NCBI GenBank assembly: GCA_026745465.1
Contig: JACYXH010000396.1
Location: 1,256,501-1,320,500, forward strand
Direction of reading: 5' to 3'
Length of the DNA: 64,000 nucleotides
DNA from: Lota lota
Taxonomy: Eukaryota; Chordata; Actinopteri; Gadiformes; Lotidae
Made by a program: the position numbers and the translations under genes. This document shows positions 12,776-29,990 of this stretch, in pieces. Each line of letters opens with the position of its first letter. The first letter of the stretch is position 1. The notes beneath the pieces are model-generated. The model did no database searches. It had not been told where the DNA came from and was given only the letters and a program-made list of their open reading frames with translations.

Positions 12776-14100
12776 TATAAAACTGATGATAAAATATAGG
12801 AGAAAGATTTACTCATGCCAATATTGACACCACTATAACCAATACTGAGATTTGCATTCTGAGTAAACCGCAAAGTTCAAAATGTTAAATACATACCAGT
12901 GCCATCATAATAGCATTGCATAGGGTAAAACAATGTGTTCTTCAGCCCCAGGTAGGTTAAAAATATTTTTCCAATGAACTGATAGTATCCTTACAGCTAC
13001 AAGCCTCTGGAGGCTCTCATCAGAGATGCATTCTGGGTAAAAGCATGTTTTTCAGCACCTGGTTGGCTATAAATCTTTCCTATGAAGTTCCACAACAGCC
13101 ACAAGTCTCTGTAGTCTTTCCTCAGAGAAACCTGCGTAACCTCGTCTGCTGGCTGTTGAGCAGAGAGGTTAAATCCAGAAGTTTCCGCAGAAGTGGAGAC
13201 ACGCCACAGGTCTTTTAACATCTCCCCGCACGCTCCCCTCAGTGTGAACTGAACGCGTCAAACACAAACCATGTCTCCCGCACCACAGCCATGCATTACA
13301 TCATACGCTAACACCTCTCTACGCGGTGGACCGCCGAGAGAGACAGTGAGAAAGTCATAAAACGAGCAAGAGAGGCAAAGAGAGAGAAAGAGATAGAGAA
13401 AGAGTCCCTTCTGACCATAAGAAGATTTATAGCAGGCCCAGCATTCTTGACATGCTCAAACTGGTAAACAGCTTCCTCTCTCTCTCACTCTTTTAAGTTC
13501 CCACCCCCATTCTTCTCTTGCACCCTCCATGCCTCCTCTATATGCCTCCTTTTAATAACATCCCGCTTGTTCTAACTTTTTCAACGTCTTACTTTTATTC
13601 TCTTCCTTAACCCTGGTCTCTCCCTCCCTTTCTCTCTCCAGTGATAAACAGCTTCCTCTACTTGTCTACAAGTGGAGTGTGATTTAAAAGAGCAGGCCAC
13701 GGTGAAGGGGAGGGAGGAACCCCCCCCCCCCCCCCCACTCTTACTCTCCCTCTCACTCTTTTGTTCTCTCACTTTGTCTCAACACTTCTCTCATCTTCTC
13801 TCTCTCTTTGTAGCGTCATTCTTTCCCTCCTCTCCCTCCTGCCTCCCCTCCCATTTGGTTGGAAGGGGAAAGAAATGAGGGAGAAAGGAAGATGGGTGGG
13901 AAGATGGGTGGGATGTGGGTGGTGTAGTGGTGAGAATCCAGTTTATGAGGTTTTGTAACAAAAACAAAAATGTATGTCCTTCTTTTTTCATACATTTCAC
14001 CATATGCTTGTATGTATGGGGAAATATGGCTAGGCAGTAACGGTAGGCATACCTTTATCTGATATGCATTTAGTCATGCATGTGTGTGGACTGGATTTTC

Positions 14101-14760
14101 AAGTGTGTGTGACTATACTCTCCTGCCCTTTCTCTCCTCCGTTCTTCCTCTGGCGTTTCTGGCTTGTATATAAGAAGGTGACGACAAGTCCTCCGTTGGA
14201 CCGTAGACGCGGAACTGCAGGAGGCTGAAGCAGAGGAGGAGGAGAGTGCGGGAGGCGATGAAGAAAAGAGTGAGAGAGAAGGCAAAGTGCCAAGAGAGGA
14301 AATGAGGGTGGAATGACAGGAAGGAGTAGGTGGAGAGGTAGAGGTAGGAGTAGGGAACAAAGGGTAAGGTGGATGAGGAGAGGCGGAGAGGGGAGGAGGA
14401 GAACGGGGGGGGGGGGGGGGGGGAGAATGGGAGCAGCTTGAACCAGAAGGTGACAGATGAAGGACAGCAGAGAAGGGAGGAGAAGAATTGATAGAAAAGG
14501 GGGGAAGAAGGAAGGAGGAGGAGGTGACAGAACAAAGGGTGGAGATGGAGAGAGGGAGAACAAAATGAAGGAAGCAGGTAGTGGTGGAGAGCTGAAAACT
14601 TGAGAAACATGCTGAAAGGCAAGAGGGAGGGAGGGAGGGAGGGAGGGACAGAGAGAGAGAGGGAGCGGCTGGAAGGAGGGATGGAGGGAGGTGAGGGTAA
14701 GAGGTTGGCTGTTGTCAATCACAGGGAAGTGACAGAATGGAGAGAGGGAGAGTGAGGAAC
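14101..14760 (+). repeat. Polypurine tract of about 650 bp with G19 and G-quadruplex motif
   Basis: The + strand is overwhelmingly G and A, with a G19 run at 14405-14423 and five consecutive GGGA units at 14625-14644. The minus-strand Ser/Pro/Leu frames are composition artefacts. Confidence 0.8.
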
Positions 14761-18822
<4,062 letters not shown>

Positions 18823-19111
18823 CAGTGTTTCTCAACTGTTCTAGCCGGAAGACCCGCATAGGTAATTGGCTATAAACAATTATAAACAATATTGCACTTA
18901 TCAACAATGCCTTCATGTTCTGTTAAAAACATTGAGCAAACCAAATCAGCAACAATTAGGGCTAAACTCAATGAAATAGGTAGCCATTGAAACATGAATT
19001 AACGTTGAAACATTACTTAATTCATGGGCTTCTTTCTAAAGATTAAGGTTTGGCATATGCTCTATAACCCACTAAACATGCCGCGACCCACCAGTTGAGA
19101 ATCGGTGCTTG
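18823..19111. mobile_element. hAT-like non-autonomous element remnant
   Basis: Left end CAGTGTTTCTCAACTG. The right end, read in reverse complement, is CAAGCACCGATTCTCAACTG followed by GTGGGTCGCGG. Both resemble the CAGNG...TCTCAA ends of hAT/Charlie elements. The interior is AT-rich with no transposase. I could not find a clean 8-bp target duplication. Confidence 0.5.
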
Positions 19112-22100
19112 ACAGTGATGCATTATGCTGTTATATTCCCACAGGGGCCATCCATGTTTGCTAAACCCTTTGGATTTAAGCATCCACAAATGGCATTCAT
19201 TCATTGATATCGATAAGTCGTCTGTTTTTTCAAACTGCCCAGCAAGTTCCTATTCACCTTCAGATTTCCTTTATTTTTTATTTTATTTTTTGAACTTGTC
19301 CAAACACCACCTTCAGACATTCAAATATATGCTACACATCTCCATCCTATAGGGTTGAGGGAGAGTAAAAACGCCCAGAAGTCAAAACCGTTAGGCTTCT
19401 GCGGGGGAAAAAAAGATTTACATAATTAATCAGTGCTTTTTGTGCTAGCGACGGAGCAGGATAGGAACGCATTGGGCAGCCAGGGAGGAAAAAAAAATAC
19501 AATTGACCTAATGTTGTTAGTGCTGCTGCTACTTTTGCTTGACTGTTTTTTTTTAAAGGGGTGCGAAGTAATTTGTTAAATGTAAGCACACATCAAAGAG
19601 ACAAACTGTCCCACGTTTGCTACTCCAAGGCCTACAAGAAGTACTGAGAACTTTCATGTTTCCGTTGTGACAGTTAAAACCTTTACTGGATGTTGCTTCA
19701 CTACAACCTGGCTTTCCACCAATAATGGAAAATAATTGATAACTTATGTTAATTATATATAGTTATATTTGTTAACTTGAGAAAGGTGATCATGATTAGA
19801 TATGTAAAATGTATGTTAACGAACACCATAACTGTATGTTTGATTCTTAAATTAATTGTAAACGTTTATTTCTTTCATATGATTATATAAGTAAAAACAT
19901 AGGACTGTTGAATGTAAAATTATTAATGTCAATAAGCCTTGCTCTCTTTTTTTATTATTATTATTGCGGTAACATCCAGTAAAATGACAAAGAATAAAAA
20001 GTAAGTGGCTTAAGAGGTATTTCCAAACACTGTCTGTATACATAGTCTGCATAGTCTGTGTCAACGATGACAAAGTGTGTGGACTTATCGGAACTACAAG
20101 GGATATGACATCACAACCAGAAAGTCAACGTAGTCACTGATTCCCAAGGAAAGAAAGACCAGTGTAGTTTGACTGCCTGACTTCTTTATATCATGCATGT
20201 GTTCTGTGTAAATATTTTGTGTGTACACGCTGGACATTGTGTTTGGAAGGTTTTTATGTGTATACGTTATGTGCATTCTGTATGCGGTGTGTACTCGACG
20301 TTCTCTTTGAGTAAAATGGGTGTATTTGCCGCATACCGTGTGTTTACTTAGTGTGTACTCTGTGGGCCGTTTATAAAAACGCACTCCGTGTACCAAACCG
20401 TGTACCAGTGCACTATGTCCGACGTGAGATACGCGCCAGGGACAGCTTGCTTCAGTTTACTCCGCTGTTCTCGGCACACAAAATCAAAACAAAATGTCTT
20501 AATTGTTGTCTGATGTCGTCCATCCTCGTTTGAAATGTTTTCCCACACACTTTTGGCAGCGAGTTCTGGTGGTACCGCACGGGCAAACACTACCACGACC
20601 ACAATCACACAACTTTAGTTGAGTAAAGCAAAAAAATTAAAAGATCGCCAAATTAGCTGATTGAGAAATTTGCGGGATGCGAGAAATAGACTATGACTCA
20701 CATGGCAGAGGAATTCCGGTAACGTAAATCTTGAGATGGATTGTAAATAGAGTAAGGGCCTCAAGCTCCAACTACCAATTCTCCAACTATATGCAATATC
20801 TGCAGTCCAGCTTTAGTGGAGCACAGTAGCGGGCTTAAGAAAAACTTTAACTCTTTTTCCACTTGGGTGTGTGGAGTATTTTAAGCTTGATGACTGGAAA
20901 AACTCTACCTGTTTCTGTAATGCTGGTTAACATCTGGACATACGGATCAGACTCTTTCTACTAGTTTAACTGGCCAATAGGGTTAGTAAAAGGGTAAATT
21001 AGTGTAACATTCATCCACCTAGTGTTGACAGGCAAGATGGATTCCCCAAACCAATCAGGGAAAATAAGCCCTGATTTGCAGGAAATGAGCTGGGCGCAAT
21101 CGAAAAGTCTAAATTGTCACATGCAGGTGCAGTCAACCAGAAAAACTATTGTCACATAGCATTTTACTCATTATTAGCTGGCAGATTGCATTTCTAACAG
21201 ATTACTCATTATAGCCCTTAAATCTACAGGAACTTTGGGATTGTAATCGGCTCTTCTTTAAAGACTTATAAACCATTTTAGAAAAAAGGTGCCTTGGAAC
21301 AATTAACTCCATACAATTTCTAATGAAAAGCTAGAGATGCTAAACTGTCACAACTCCCATATATCAGAAATGGACGTGGCTAGTTATTGCGGGACACTCT
21401 AGTCATAATCTAGTCTAATCAAAGGCACGTACGCTGAAAGGCAGTCAATTTAAGACCTTCCATCACACACAAACACACACACTGTGCAAACTTAAGTTTT
21501 GAACTGGATTTCAACCACCACCACCCCAGCCGCCATCAGCATTGGTTGTGCTCTGTATTGTATGTAACGAGTTGTGATATCTGATGTATGCCGTGGGGGG
21601 TACTCTGACATACAAATGTCATGCTTTCAATGGTACAGCAGGGAGCTCACTAAAAGAGTGGAAACATCGTGCTAAACTGATGTGTATAACCCTTGCATGC
21701 AAAAAATCTGACATCTTGTGTGGGATTTCTTACAGAAATACCTTTAACCGATAACTCCATAAGATAATGAAATGAACCAACTGAAATTCATTCTTAAGAG
21801 TTCCAATGTCTGACCCGGTAAAAGAATTGCTTGCAGCCAACTCTCAAACTCATTTGAGTTTCCTTATGAACGATTCTGAGGAATTCTAGCAAAAATCAAG
21901 TGTTACATGTCAAATATATTCGGAAACATACAACACATTTAAGCCCTTGAGGTTAAAACTCAAAAAGAGGGTAGAAACTAAAGGGACACATTTGGTTTAG
22001 GTTTAGTTTTGTAGTTTGTAACAGTTACATTATGGTATACGATTAAGGATGGTTAAATGTAGGTAACACGTTTTAATTATTTAAGTTTAGGGTTAGGGGA

Positions 22101-22119
22101 GTTTTGGGTCAGGTATTAG
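19112..22119. other. Gene-free stretch
   Basis: AT-rich unique-looking sequence with no supported coding region, long repeat or RNA gene. A TTTAGGTTTAG / TTAGGGTTAGG-like segment at 21995-22110 leads into the 21-bp tandem repeat. Confidence 0.5.
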
Positions 22120-22134
22120 TTTAATGTGTTGGGT

Positions 22135-22226
22135 TCATATTTTGGGTTAGAGAGTTTAGGTATAGGGTAAGAGAGATTAGGTGTTGGATAAGAGAGTTTT
22201 GGAATTGGGTTAGAGAGTTTAGGTAT
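22135..22226 (+). repeat. 21-bp tandem repeat (left of the solo LTR)
   Basis: About four units close to GGGTTAGAGAGTTTAGGTAT with small differences. The array resumes right after the LTR as GGTATTGGGTTAGAG (22750-22764), so the LTR interrupted it. Confidence 0.8.
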
Positions 22227-22749
22227 TGTCATGAATCCAGCACCTTGAGCCTGTTTTGCCATTGTTTTGTTTATTCCTCTATCCTGAAGTCCAATTTTCC
22301 TGAGTTTCCTGAACACATCCCGGCTGATTCTCAAACTACATTCACCTGCTGCAATCTGCACACCTTGTTCTGATCATCACCTCTGCACTATTTAAGCCAT
22401 GACCTGACATCCATTCCCTGCCGGATCGTTAGCGTAACCAGTATGTTTAGCTCTCGTATCAAGCGTCAAGTTTTGGAAAGTAGTTGCTGTTTTTGTCTCT
22501 CCTTGCCTGTCGCTAATCTGCCGCCTACTCCTCTGTCTACAGTTACTCACCTGGATTGTCACTCACACCTGCCTGGCAGTCAACTTCACTGCAGCACTTT
22601 GGATCAGCACAAGAACCTCCAGCCTTCCAGCCTCTCCCACTCACGACCAACATTCGAAATTCAGTTTCCAAATAAAAACTCACCTTGTAAATTCCAACTT
22701 ACCTTGTCCTGGTCTGCGTTTGGGTTCCTGCACTAGACAAATCGTGACA
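22227..22749. mobile_element. Solo LTR, gypsy-type, 523 bp
   Basis: Begins TGTCATGAATCC and ends AATCGTGACA, the classic TG...CA termini with a TGTCA/TGACA inverted pair. It is flanked by the 5-bp direct repeat GGTAT (22222-22226 and 22750-22754), as expected for LTR integration. Inside are a TATTTAA box (22389-22395) and an AATAAA (near 22671), consistent with + orientation. There is no internal retroviral or gag-pol sequence, so it is a recombination product. The class call (Ty3/gypsy rather than Bel or ERV) is inference from ends and target-duplication length. Confidence 0.8.
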
Positions 22750-22762
22750 GGTATTGGGTTAG

Positions 22763-22840
22763 AGCAGGGTATCCCAAACCTTTTCATCTGAAGACCCAAA
22801 AGAGAAATTTGGTGTCCGGGACCCAAACTTACAATAATGC
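22763..22840 (+). mobile_element. hAT-like 5' end fragment
   Basis: CAGGGTATCCCAAACCTTTT followed by CATCTGAAGACCC and GGGACCCAAAC resembles the end of Charlie-type hAT elements. No matching right end found, so the element is truncated or the match is chance. Confidence 0.3.
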
Positions 22841-23620
22841 AACATGAATTGCCATAACATCTTTTGATGAAGAATAACTTTTTTAGGACACTTCTTGACA
22901 GCAGAATATTTTATTACATTTTAGAGCATGTCCATAGCAAGCATGATCATTCTGCTTTCAAGAAGCTATTTACCAAGCATACATTCAATGAGACAATAGG
23001 TGAACATGATTCTTATAGTATAGGGAAACTTCCACATTGTGGGCAGTAACAACAATAAAGTTATAGTGTGGTCAAGTGTATAAAGTACACAGAACATAAA
23101 ATAAATCAGAGCAATACTCAAATTTGCTGAGAAAATTTACAATTTCTTACCACCTCATAAAATATGTACATACAATTGTTTTACACTTTTCACTCTCCTT
23201 TCTATTTTTAATTCTCTTATTTTAATTAGGAAATTTAATTCATATATCATAGCACTGTTATGCATTTTACCTACTTCACTATCCATTACAATGTTACACT
23301 GACAACTTGGACCAACTTACTTTATACATATCAGCTCAGGTTAGATTTCTTTACCTTTCCTCGATAGATGAGGGTCGTATTCTCCACCTGATTAGTAATC
23401 TACAGCATCAGTCACTGCTTCAATTCTGGTGGCTCAAAGTCACTTCAGTACATTCAGTATTAAGTTCACAGTAAATTCCCAAGTTGCATAAAAATGATAA
23501 AAACCCAGTGACTTCTGTTAACTATTCCTCACAATGCCATCAACACCAGGACCTCCAGATGACCAGCCACCTTGGTCACCTCCGTCACTTCTGAAAGTTC
23601 ATATTTGTTCTTTATTTGCT
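22841..23620. other. AT-rich gene-free stretch
   Basis: No repeat or gene recognised. May be the interior of the hAT-like remnant. Confidence 0.4.
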
Positions 23621-24560
23621 TCAGCATCTGGTAGACATAACGCTCCTGGTCTTCAGCATCTGATAGACATACCGCTCCTGGCCTTCAACATATGGTAGAC
23701 ATACCGCTCCTGGTCTTCAACATCTGGTAGACATACAGCTGCTGGTCTTAGCATCTGATAGACATACTGCTCCTGGTCTTCAACATCTGGTAGACATACC
23801 GCTCCTGGTCTTCAACATCTGGTAGACATACCGCTCCTGGTCTTAGCATCTGATAGACATACCGCTCCTGGTCTTGGCATCTGATGGACATACCGCTCCT
23901 GGTCTTCAGCATCTGATAGACATACCGCTCCTGGTCTTAGCATCTGATAGACATACCGCTCCTGGTCTTAGCATCTGATAGACATACCGCTCCTGGTCTT
24001 AGCATCTGATAGACATACCGCTCCTGGTCTTAGCATCTGATGGACATACCGCTCCTGGTCTTCAGCATCTGATAGACATACCGCTCCTGGTCTTAGCATC
24101 TGATAGACATACCGCTCCTGGTCTTAGCATCTGATAGACATACCGCTCCTGGTCTTAGCATCTGATAGACATACCGCTCCTGGTCTTAGCATCTGATAGA
24201 CATACCGCTCCTGGTCTTCAGCATCTGATAGACATACAACTGGTCTTAGCATCTGATAGACATACCGCTATTGGTCTTAGCATCTGATAGACATACCACT
24301 CCTGGTCTTAGCATCTGATAGACATACCGCTCCTGGTCTTCAGCATCTGATAGACATACCGCTCCTGGTCTTCAGCATCTGATAGACATACCGCTACTGG
24401 TCTTAGCATCTGATAGACATACCGCTACTGGTCTTAGCATCTGATAGACATACCGCTCCTGGTCTTAGCATCTGATAGACATACCGCTCCTGGTCTTCAG
24501 CATCTGATAGACATACCGCTCCTGGTCTTAGCATCTGATAGACATACCACTCCTGGTCTT
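23621..24560 (+). repeat. 31/32-bp minisatellite, about 30 copies
   Basis: The unit reads CATCTGATAGACATACCGCT then CCTGGTCTTAG, or a 32-bp form with TCTTCAG. About 30 copies lie in 940 bp. The first copies (to about 23830) are more diverged (CATCTGGTAGAC, CAACATATGG). The middle block is nearly identical and has a higher-order period. There are no unique spacers, so it is not a CRISPR array. Confidence 0.97.
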
Positions 24561-25699
24561 GTGGCGTAGTCAGTAGCTGATCCAGTGGGTTGCTAGCCCC
24601 AGCGTGCTAGTTACCAGCCCCGGAAACTCATTGCCCACTGCCGGCTTCTCATTTCCCACCACCAGCCTCTCAATTACAAGCGCCAGCATATCATTGGCCA
24701 GGTCAGTAGCAGGCTTCGGCAAGGATATAGCCTCTGCCAGCATCTTGGTAGTCTTAATTTCGACCCTTACTCTGTACCATAATGCATGCCTTCAGTGAGT
24801 GAGGTAAACACGGTGCATACCAATGACTCATTTGTGCGAGTGACCAATAAAAAAATTGCCTACGTTGTAGCCACAAACAACCAGCTCATAAAGAAAACAA
24901 ATTGATGGGGTTACTTACTGCGATGTTCCTTGATGAAGCTCCCCCGTTTGTGGCCACGTTCATCTGAATTGTTCAGTCAAAAGTACACAAACAAGCAACG
25001 GCAGGTTTCACAGATGTTGGACGTTGCGGAAACCAAGTCGGAAGTTGTGGTGATAGAGTTGAACTTCATTAAATGCTAATGAGAGAGGACGCACTGTGAT
25101 TGGCTATGAGCGAGAAACTCAAGATGAGAATAGGGATTAACCAGTTGAAGAAAAGGAATCCACTGAAATTATAATTTCTCGTTTCTTTTTTTCTTTGAGT
25201 TGCATAAGATGTCAACATTAACTATAATGTTAATAGTAGGCTATAATTAGGCTACAGGCCTATATATTTTTTAAGGTACGGTTTTAACGTATGGTCACAT
25301 AGGGCTGAATGTGGGCTGGATGCTCAAAGCACCAACCTTGTTCAAATAAAATACACACCTTTATTTGAAAACTTGATTTGAAGTCAGTAATTACACTCAA
25401 ATTAAAACACACACACCCATATAATACATAACGGTAACCATGATCCCATTCCGGAGATTTGTGGTATAACAACTGAATCTCCATGTCACGCAAACCTTCA
25501 TCATTTGAGAGGCATTTCATTTCATGAAACCAGTCGCAAACTAAAACTGCTGCTCACTCACATGGATTCCAGCTGTTAAAGTTTTCTTTGGTCCCTGTTG
25601 CCCCTTGTGGCGTAGATTGCGCCATTCATTAGTGTAATTCTGATGAATTGATCATTCCAGTCTTTTTGTTTGTGATGTGGTCCACCTCTAAACTCCACA

Positions 25700-25790
25700 G
25701 TTTCATTCCCTCCAGCTGGGTTTGAACCCCGGGCCCCCAGTACTAAAGCCATCTCTTTCTTCCCCTCGGCCTCCAAGGAGATGGTGGAGA
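25700..25790 (-). mobile_element. tRNA-like SINE head, second family
   Basis: The minus strand reads GGGGCCCGGGGTTCAAACCC at the B-box position, preceded by an AAGAAAGAGATGGCTTTAG A-box-side segment. The B-box GGTTCAAACCC is canonical. The body differs from the other SINE family here. Confidence 0.4.
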
Positions 25791-25927
25791 CAGAAATAGG
25801 GCTAATCCTAACACTATGCACATTCATGCACTTTACCAGAGGAACTCCGTTCAGTGTTTATGTTTTTACACCACCTCCCGATGTTTCACTGTCAATTCGC
25901 TGGAATGTGAATGTTTGACTTTCTATA

Positions 25928-25967
<40 letters not shown>

Positions 25968-26314
25968 AGTATGTGTATGTGTGTCTGTGTGTGTGTTCCA
26001 TTAAAAGCTGCTACGCCAGCATTCTCTGCTGAATCATGTCCTGTTGGTCGGCCCCTGTATTATTAGTGTGTGACCAGAAACGCAGACACACACACATACA
26101 CGGCACACATGCTTCCACTACATCATCAGATTTAGCAGTCTACTCCCTTTTAAATACATAGAGAATATCACTCTCTCTCTCTTTCTCTCTCACACACACA
26201 CACAGACAAATGAGAATGAATCTTTTTATGTTCATGATATATTTTTATATATTTTCTGTCTATTTCTCTTTCTGCTTTGACCTACTATTGGTCTGTCATT
26301 ACCTCTCTTACTCG

Positions 26315-26354
<40 letters not shown>

Positions 26355-26464
26355 TTGTGTGTGTGTGTGCTCACTCAAACTTGTGTTCATACTGCCTATT
26401 CATCTTCTTTAACGCAGCAGTCACCACTCACTCTATGCGTGGAGCTCCACCACGGCCTCCTCCT

Positions 26465-26519
<55 letters not shown>

Positions 26520-26917
26520 ACGTTTGTGGGTTCTGTCTGACCACAACAAGCATACTTTGATATTTTTACCTAATGACTCAGGGGCAGATCAAACACCATT
26601 TCTCATCACACACTCACATACACTCACTCACACACACGCACACAGTGGAGGACAGGTGCACGGAACAACTGCTGCAGTGTGTTTCAATGTCAGTTCTCCA
26701 GGTGTTAACAAACGCACTGATGCCAAGAACAGTTTACACCCCAGCTGTGCCTCACTCTTACCATCTCAGGGTCTTCAAAGGGGTGCTCTGTCTGTGACCT
26801 CACAAGTGTGGGTTTCCATAGTGACACAATGATTGTGTCATTGAGGTGCTCAGACTTGATGCGTGAATGTGTATGTGTGTATGTGCGCGTGTTCGCGTGG
26901 TTGGTGTGTGCGTGTAG

Positions 26918-27045
26918 CAGGGTTCTGGGTTCGAACCCCAATGTCCTCAGACTACCTTTAGGAACCCTTGAGCAAGAAACCCGAACCCCTATACCTGCTC
27001 ATTAATGTATCTTAAGGAAGTCCAATGTAAGTCCTTTGTAAAGTA
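26918..27045 (+). mobile_element. tRNA-derived SINE copy
   Basis: B-box GGGTTCGAACCCC, then CCTTGAGCAAGAAACCCGAA and CTATACCTGCTC, and a degenerate tail near AAGGAAGTCCAATGTAAGTCC. Same family as the copy at 12657. The head is truncated by (GT)n sequence. Confidence 0.6.
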
Positions 27046-27654
27046 CATCATTGTATATAGTGGGGGGAAATAGTTGTGTGGTATGAATCCCAGATTTATG
27101 ACTATGTAGCAGACATATTGACCAGTTATTGGCATCGTCTACTGGAGGCACAGTCACACTGTTTGAGAACAAAATCGAGTCATAGTAATCACATCTGAAG
27201 TCTGAACTTGTTCTAGTAGCCCAGAGAAAGAGTCTGACTCGCACATGCCTTGGGAGATGGCAATATATCTATTTACATTTTTAATTGATAATTATTAATT
27301 GTTGAACTTGATATACACCTGTTTAATAAATAATTTTTATAGTTTCGGTCCTTGAAGTAAACTGTGGAGGAGGGCAAATAACTTTATGTCAGGTCGAGGT
27401 TCACTCATAGGCGCATAGGCAGCACATTCAGACCACCACAACACACACACGCACACACGCATACATACACACACAAGATGGACCCCCAGCAAGAAGCCAG
27501 CTGATGCCTCAGTAAAAGTGGAATGTGTATTACACAGAGCTTGTGTGCACGTGTGTCTCTGGGTGCCCAGGTTTGATCTCCTGTGTAGGATCAAAGCTCC
27601 GACTTTGTTGTGGTCACAGAGAGAGAGAGAGCGCTCATGCATTTGTAAGCTTTT

Positions 27655-27655
<1 letters not shown>

Positions 27656-27731
<76 letters not shown>
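27656..27731 (+). repeat. (CA)38 microsatellite
   Basis: Long CA run followed by AAACAC variants up to 27762. Confidence 0.96.
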
Positions 27732-27737
<6 letters not shown>

Positions 27738-27836
27738 AACACAAACACACACACACACACATTGTTCACAGGATAGCTATGTATAGATATGTTGCATTGA
27801 GGTGTACACAAACACATACAACAAGCTGTAAACATT

Positions 27837-27862
27837 CCCCCCCCCCCCAAAAAAAAAACAAT

Positions 27863-27932
<70 letters not shown>
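27837..27932 (+). repeat. C-run, A-run and (CA)n composite
   Basis: A C12 block, then an A-rich block, then (CA)34 from 27865. Three simple repeats lie in under 100 bp. Confidence 0.92.
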
Positions 27933-27939
<7 letters not shown>

Positions 27940-28804
27940 TCTGGTAGAAACACAACTGTACATAGTAAAATCTCATCTCAGTCTCTTTCAAACCAAAAAT
28001 CTTTTATGAATTAATTACAAAATTCCCCTGCAATTATTCCTGTAAACCATGAATAATCCTACTGAAAACTTCATACAATTGCCAAAGGTGGATCAACCAA
28101 AAAACGTACACAAGATAGCCTCAAAGGTTACAGATGAAGGTTGTATATCACTAACACTGCCCAAAGTTACATTTGAGAGGAAGCCAAGATTATCCACTGT
28201 ATTAGAAAAAACGTTATTCCTAATGCACAGTATGTGAGTGAGTATCAATTTTCCAGCATTTATATTATTCTCATTTGTAAAAAATGTAAAGTCTCTAATG
28301 TTTTCTTTTTTAAACTCTTAATCTAGTGTTACTACTTTAGTATGTATTGATTCAGGAGACACTTTTCGTCACTTTGGGCAAAAGGGTCTCCTAAATCACC
28401 AAATGCCTACAGGTTGGATGTTGACATTTGGGATCAAAGTCAGTACCTCGACCCTGAGTGGGATTCAAACCCCCCAGTCACTACACTACTCTTCCTCATC
28501 TCAGCTTCTTCCCATCAAATGGATACTTACTTGTTTTGATTATACTTACATATTACCCTGAATGGGGCACTGGATAGTACTAATATAAACGATAACACAT
28601 AAAGGATGCCATACATTTTGCTCCAGAAGAGTTAGGAAGAAAAACATAAAATATCAAATAATTCCCTTAAGGGGTAAGCTGGTTAGCTGGTGTAGGGATG
28701 AGTTGACTTAAAAAAAACTAAACAAATAGAGAAATATATAAACTAAAAAAGACAGACAGAGGAGCAACACATGGCTCGTTTTGCTGAGAAGAGATATTTC
28801 ATTA

Positions 28805-28848
<44 letters not shown>

Positions 28849-29165
28849 AGGGTGTGCAGACCAGTATCCAAGGGGGGCAATTTAGAGATTGAAGGGTGAG
28901 GAGAGAGGAGAGTATAAATAGGAGAATAAATTAAACAACCAAACCAGATCCCCATCATCACACACACAGCGTTTCCCAACACCAAGTGTGTCAACGCATA
29001 CGGTGGTAAAACACACTCTGTTGCCTCACCAGAGGGCCCGGGGCCATTGAGCCCACTTCAAGTCATTCACATTTGGTCTACAGTGCATTCTCTGTCTTGC
29101 ATCACACACACACACATGTCCGCAAACACACACACATTCTCTAACCCACACCCAAAAACAATCAG

Positions 29166-29200
<35 letters not shown>

Positions 29201-29951
29201 CCCATGTGTAGCCACACACACACATGTTCATATTCTTTTAGACACATGTAAGTTCTTGCATTAGAAATACTAGTGCCGTGCCTGTTCAAAACGTGCCTGT
29301 TCGGAACGGTCGATTGCTCGTATTGAGAGCCGATTTCTGGAGAGCCGATCATTCAAATAACTTCACACGACTCTGCACCTCCTTGGGTCCTCAGCAGTAC
29401 ACACGCCAAGTGTGAAGTCGATCAGATGAATGGTTGCTTACAAAATCGAAGGATAAACGCACATACTACAAACATATAGACACTCCTTCCATTTTGTTAT
29501 ACACATAAGAGCCAGATGTACTGTATATCGGTGACACACACATACAAACACATCTACGAACAAGCACACGCATATAGATCAGATGTTTATTTTAGGGTTA
29601 CCACATGACATAGCCTCGGGGCACATGTTTCAGTCGGTGCTGGGATGATTTCAACACAATGACCCGCCCCTCCCCGCCCCCCACACGTACAGACAAGCCC
29701 ATCTGCCATCCAGCCAAGAATGATCCATCACCACACCCACACACACACACAACCGCATGCACACACAGACACACACACACAATCACACCCGCGTTTATAC
29801 ACAACACATCCAGACACACCAAAACCCATGCATGCACACACGCACGCACGCACGCACGCACGCACAAGCACGCATGCACACACACCCATCAACATACACA
29901 GACACATACTTAACACACACCAAGCACACATTCATATCAACAAACACACTA

Positions 29952-29990
<39 letters not shown>

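Larger units (their letters stand above)
24561..27655. other. Gene-free stretch with (GT)n and SINEs
   Basis: Contains a short degenerate CTCATT.CCCAC repeat near 24625-24690, (GT)n runs at 25925-25996, 26316-26348 and 26467-26511, and two SINE copies listed separately. No gene seen. Confidence 0.55.

Noticed and set aside
14099-14722. Two overlapping minus-strand frames of about 200 codons rich in Ser, Pro and Leu
   Set aside because: Both arise from the polypyrimidine strand, overlap in different phases and have no recognisable motif.
21995-22210. Interstitial telomere repeat
   Set aside because: TTAGGG-like words occur, but the true period is 21 bp with GGGTTAGAGAGTTTAGGTAT, not TTAGGG.
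23621-24560. CRISPR-like regular array
   Set aside because: Units are contiguous with no unique spacers, and the genome is eukaryotic. It is a minisatellite.
27518-28009. Long His-Thr frame across two CA arrays
   Set aside because: Pure consequence of (CA)n translation. The complementary strand gives equally long Val-Cys frames.
28049-28237. 62-codon + strand frame with non-repetitive composition
   Set aside because: No homology I recognise, no splice context and no neighbouring exon. Length is within chance for AT-rich sequence.
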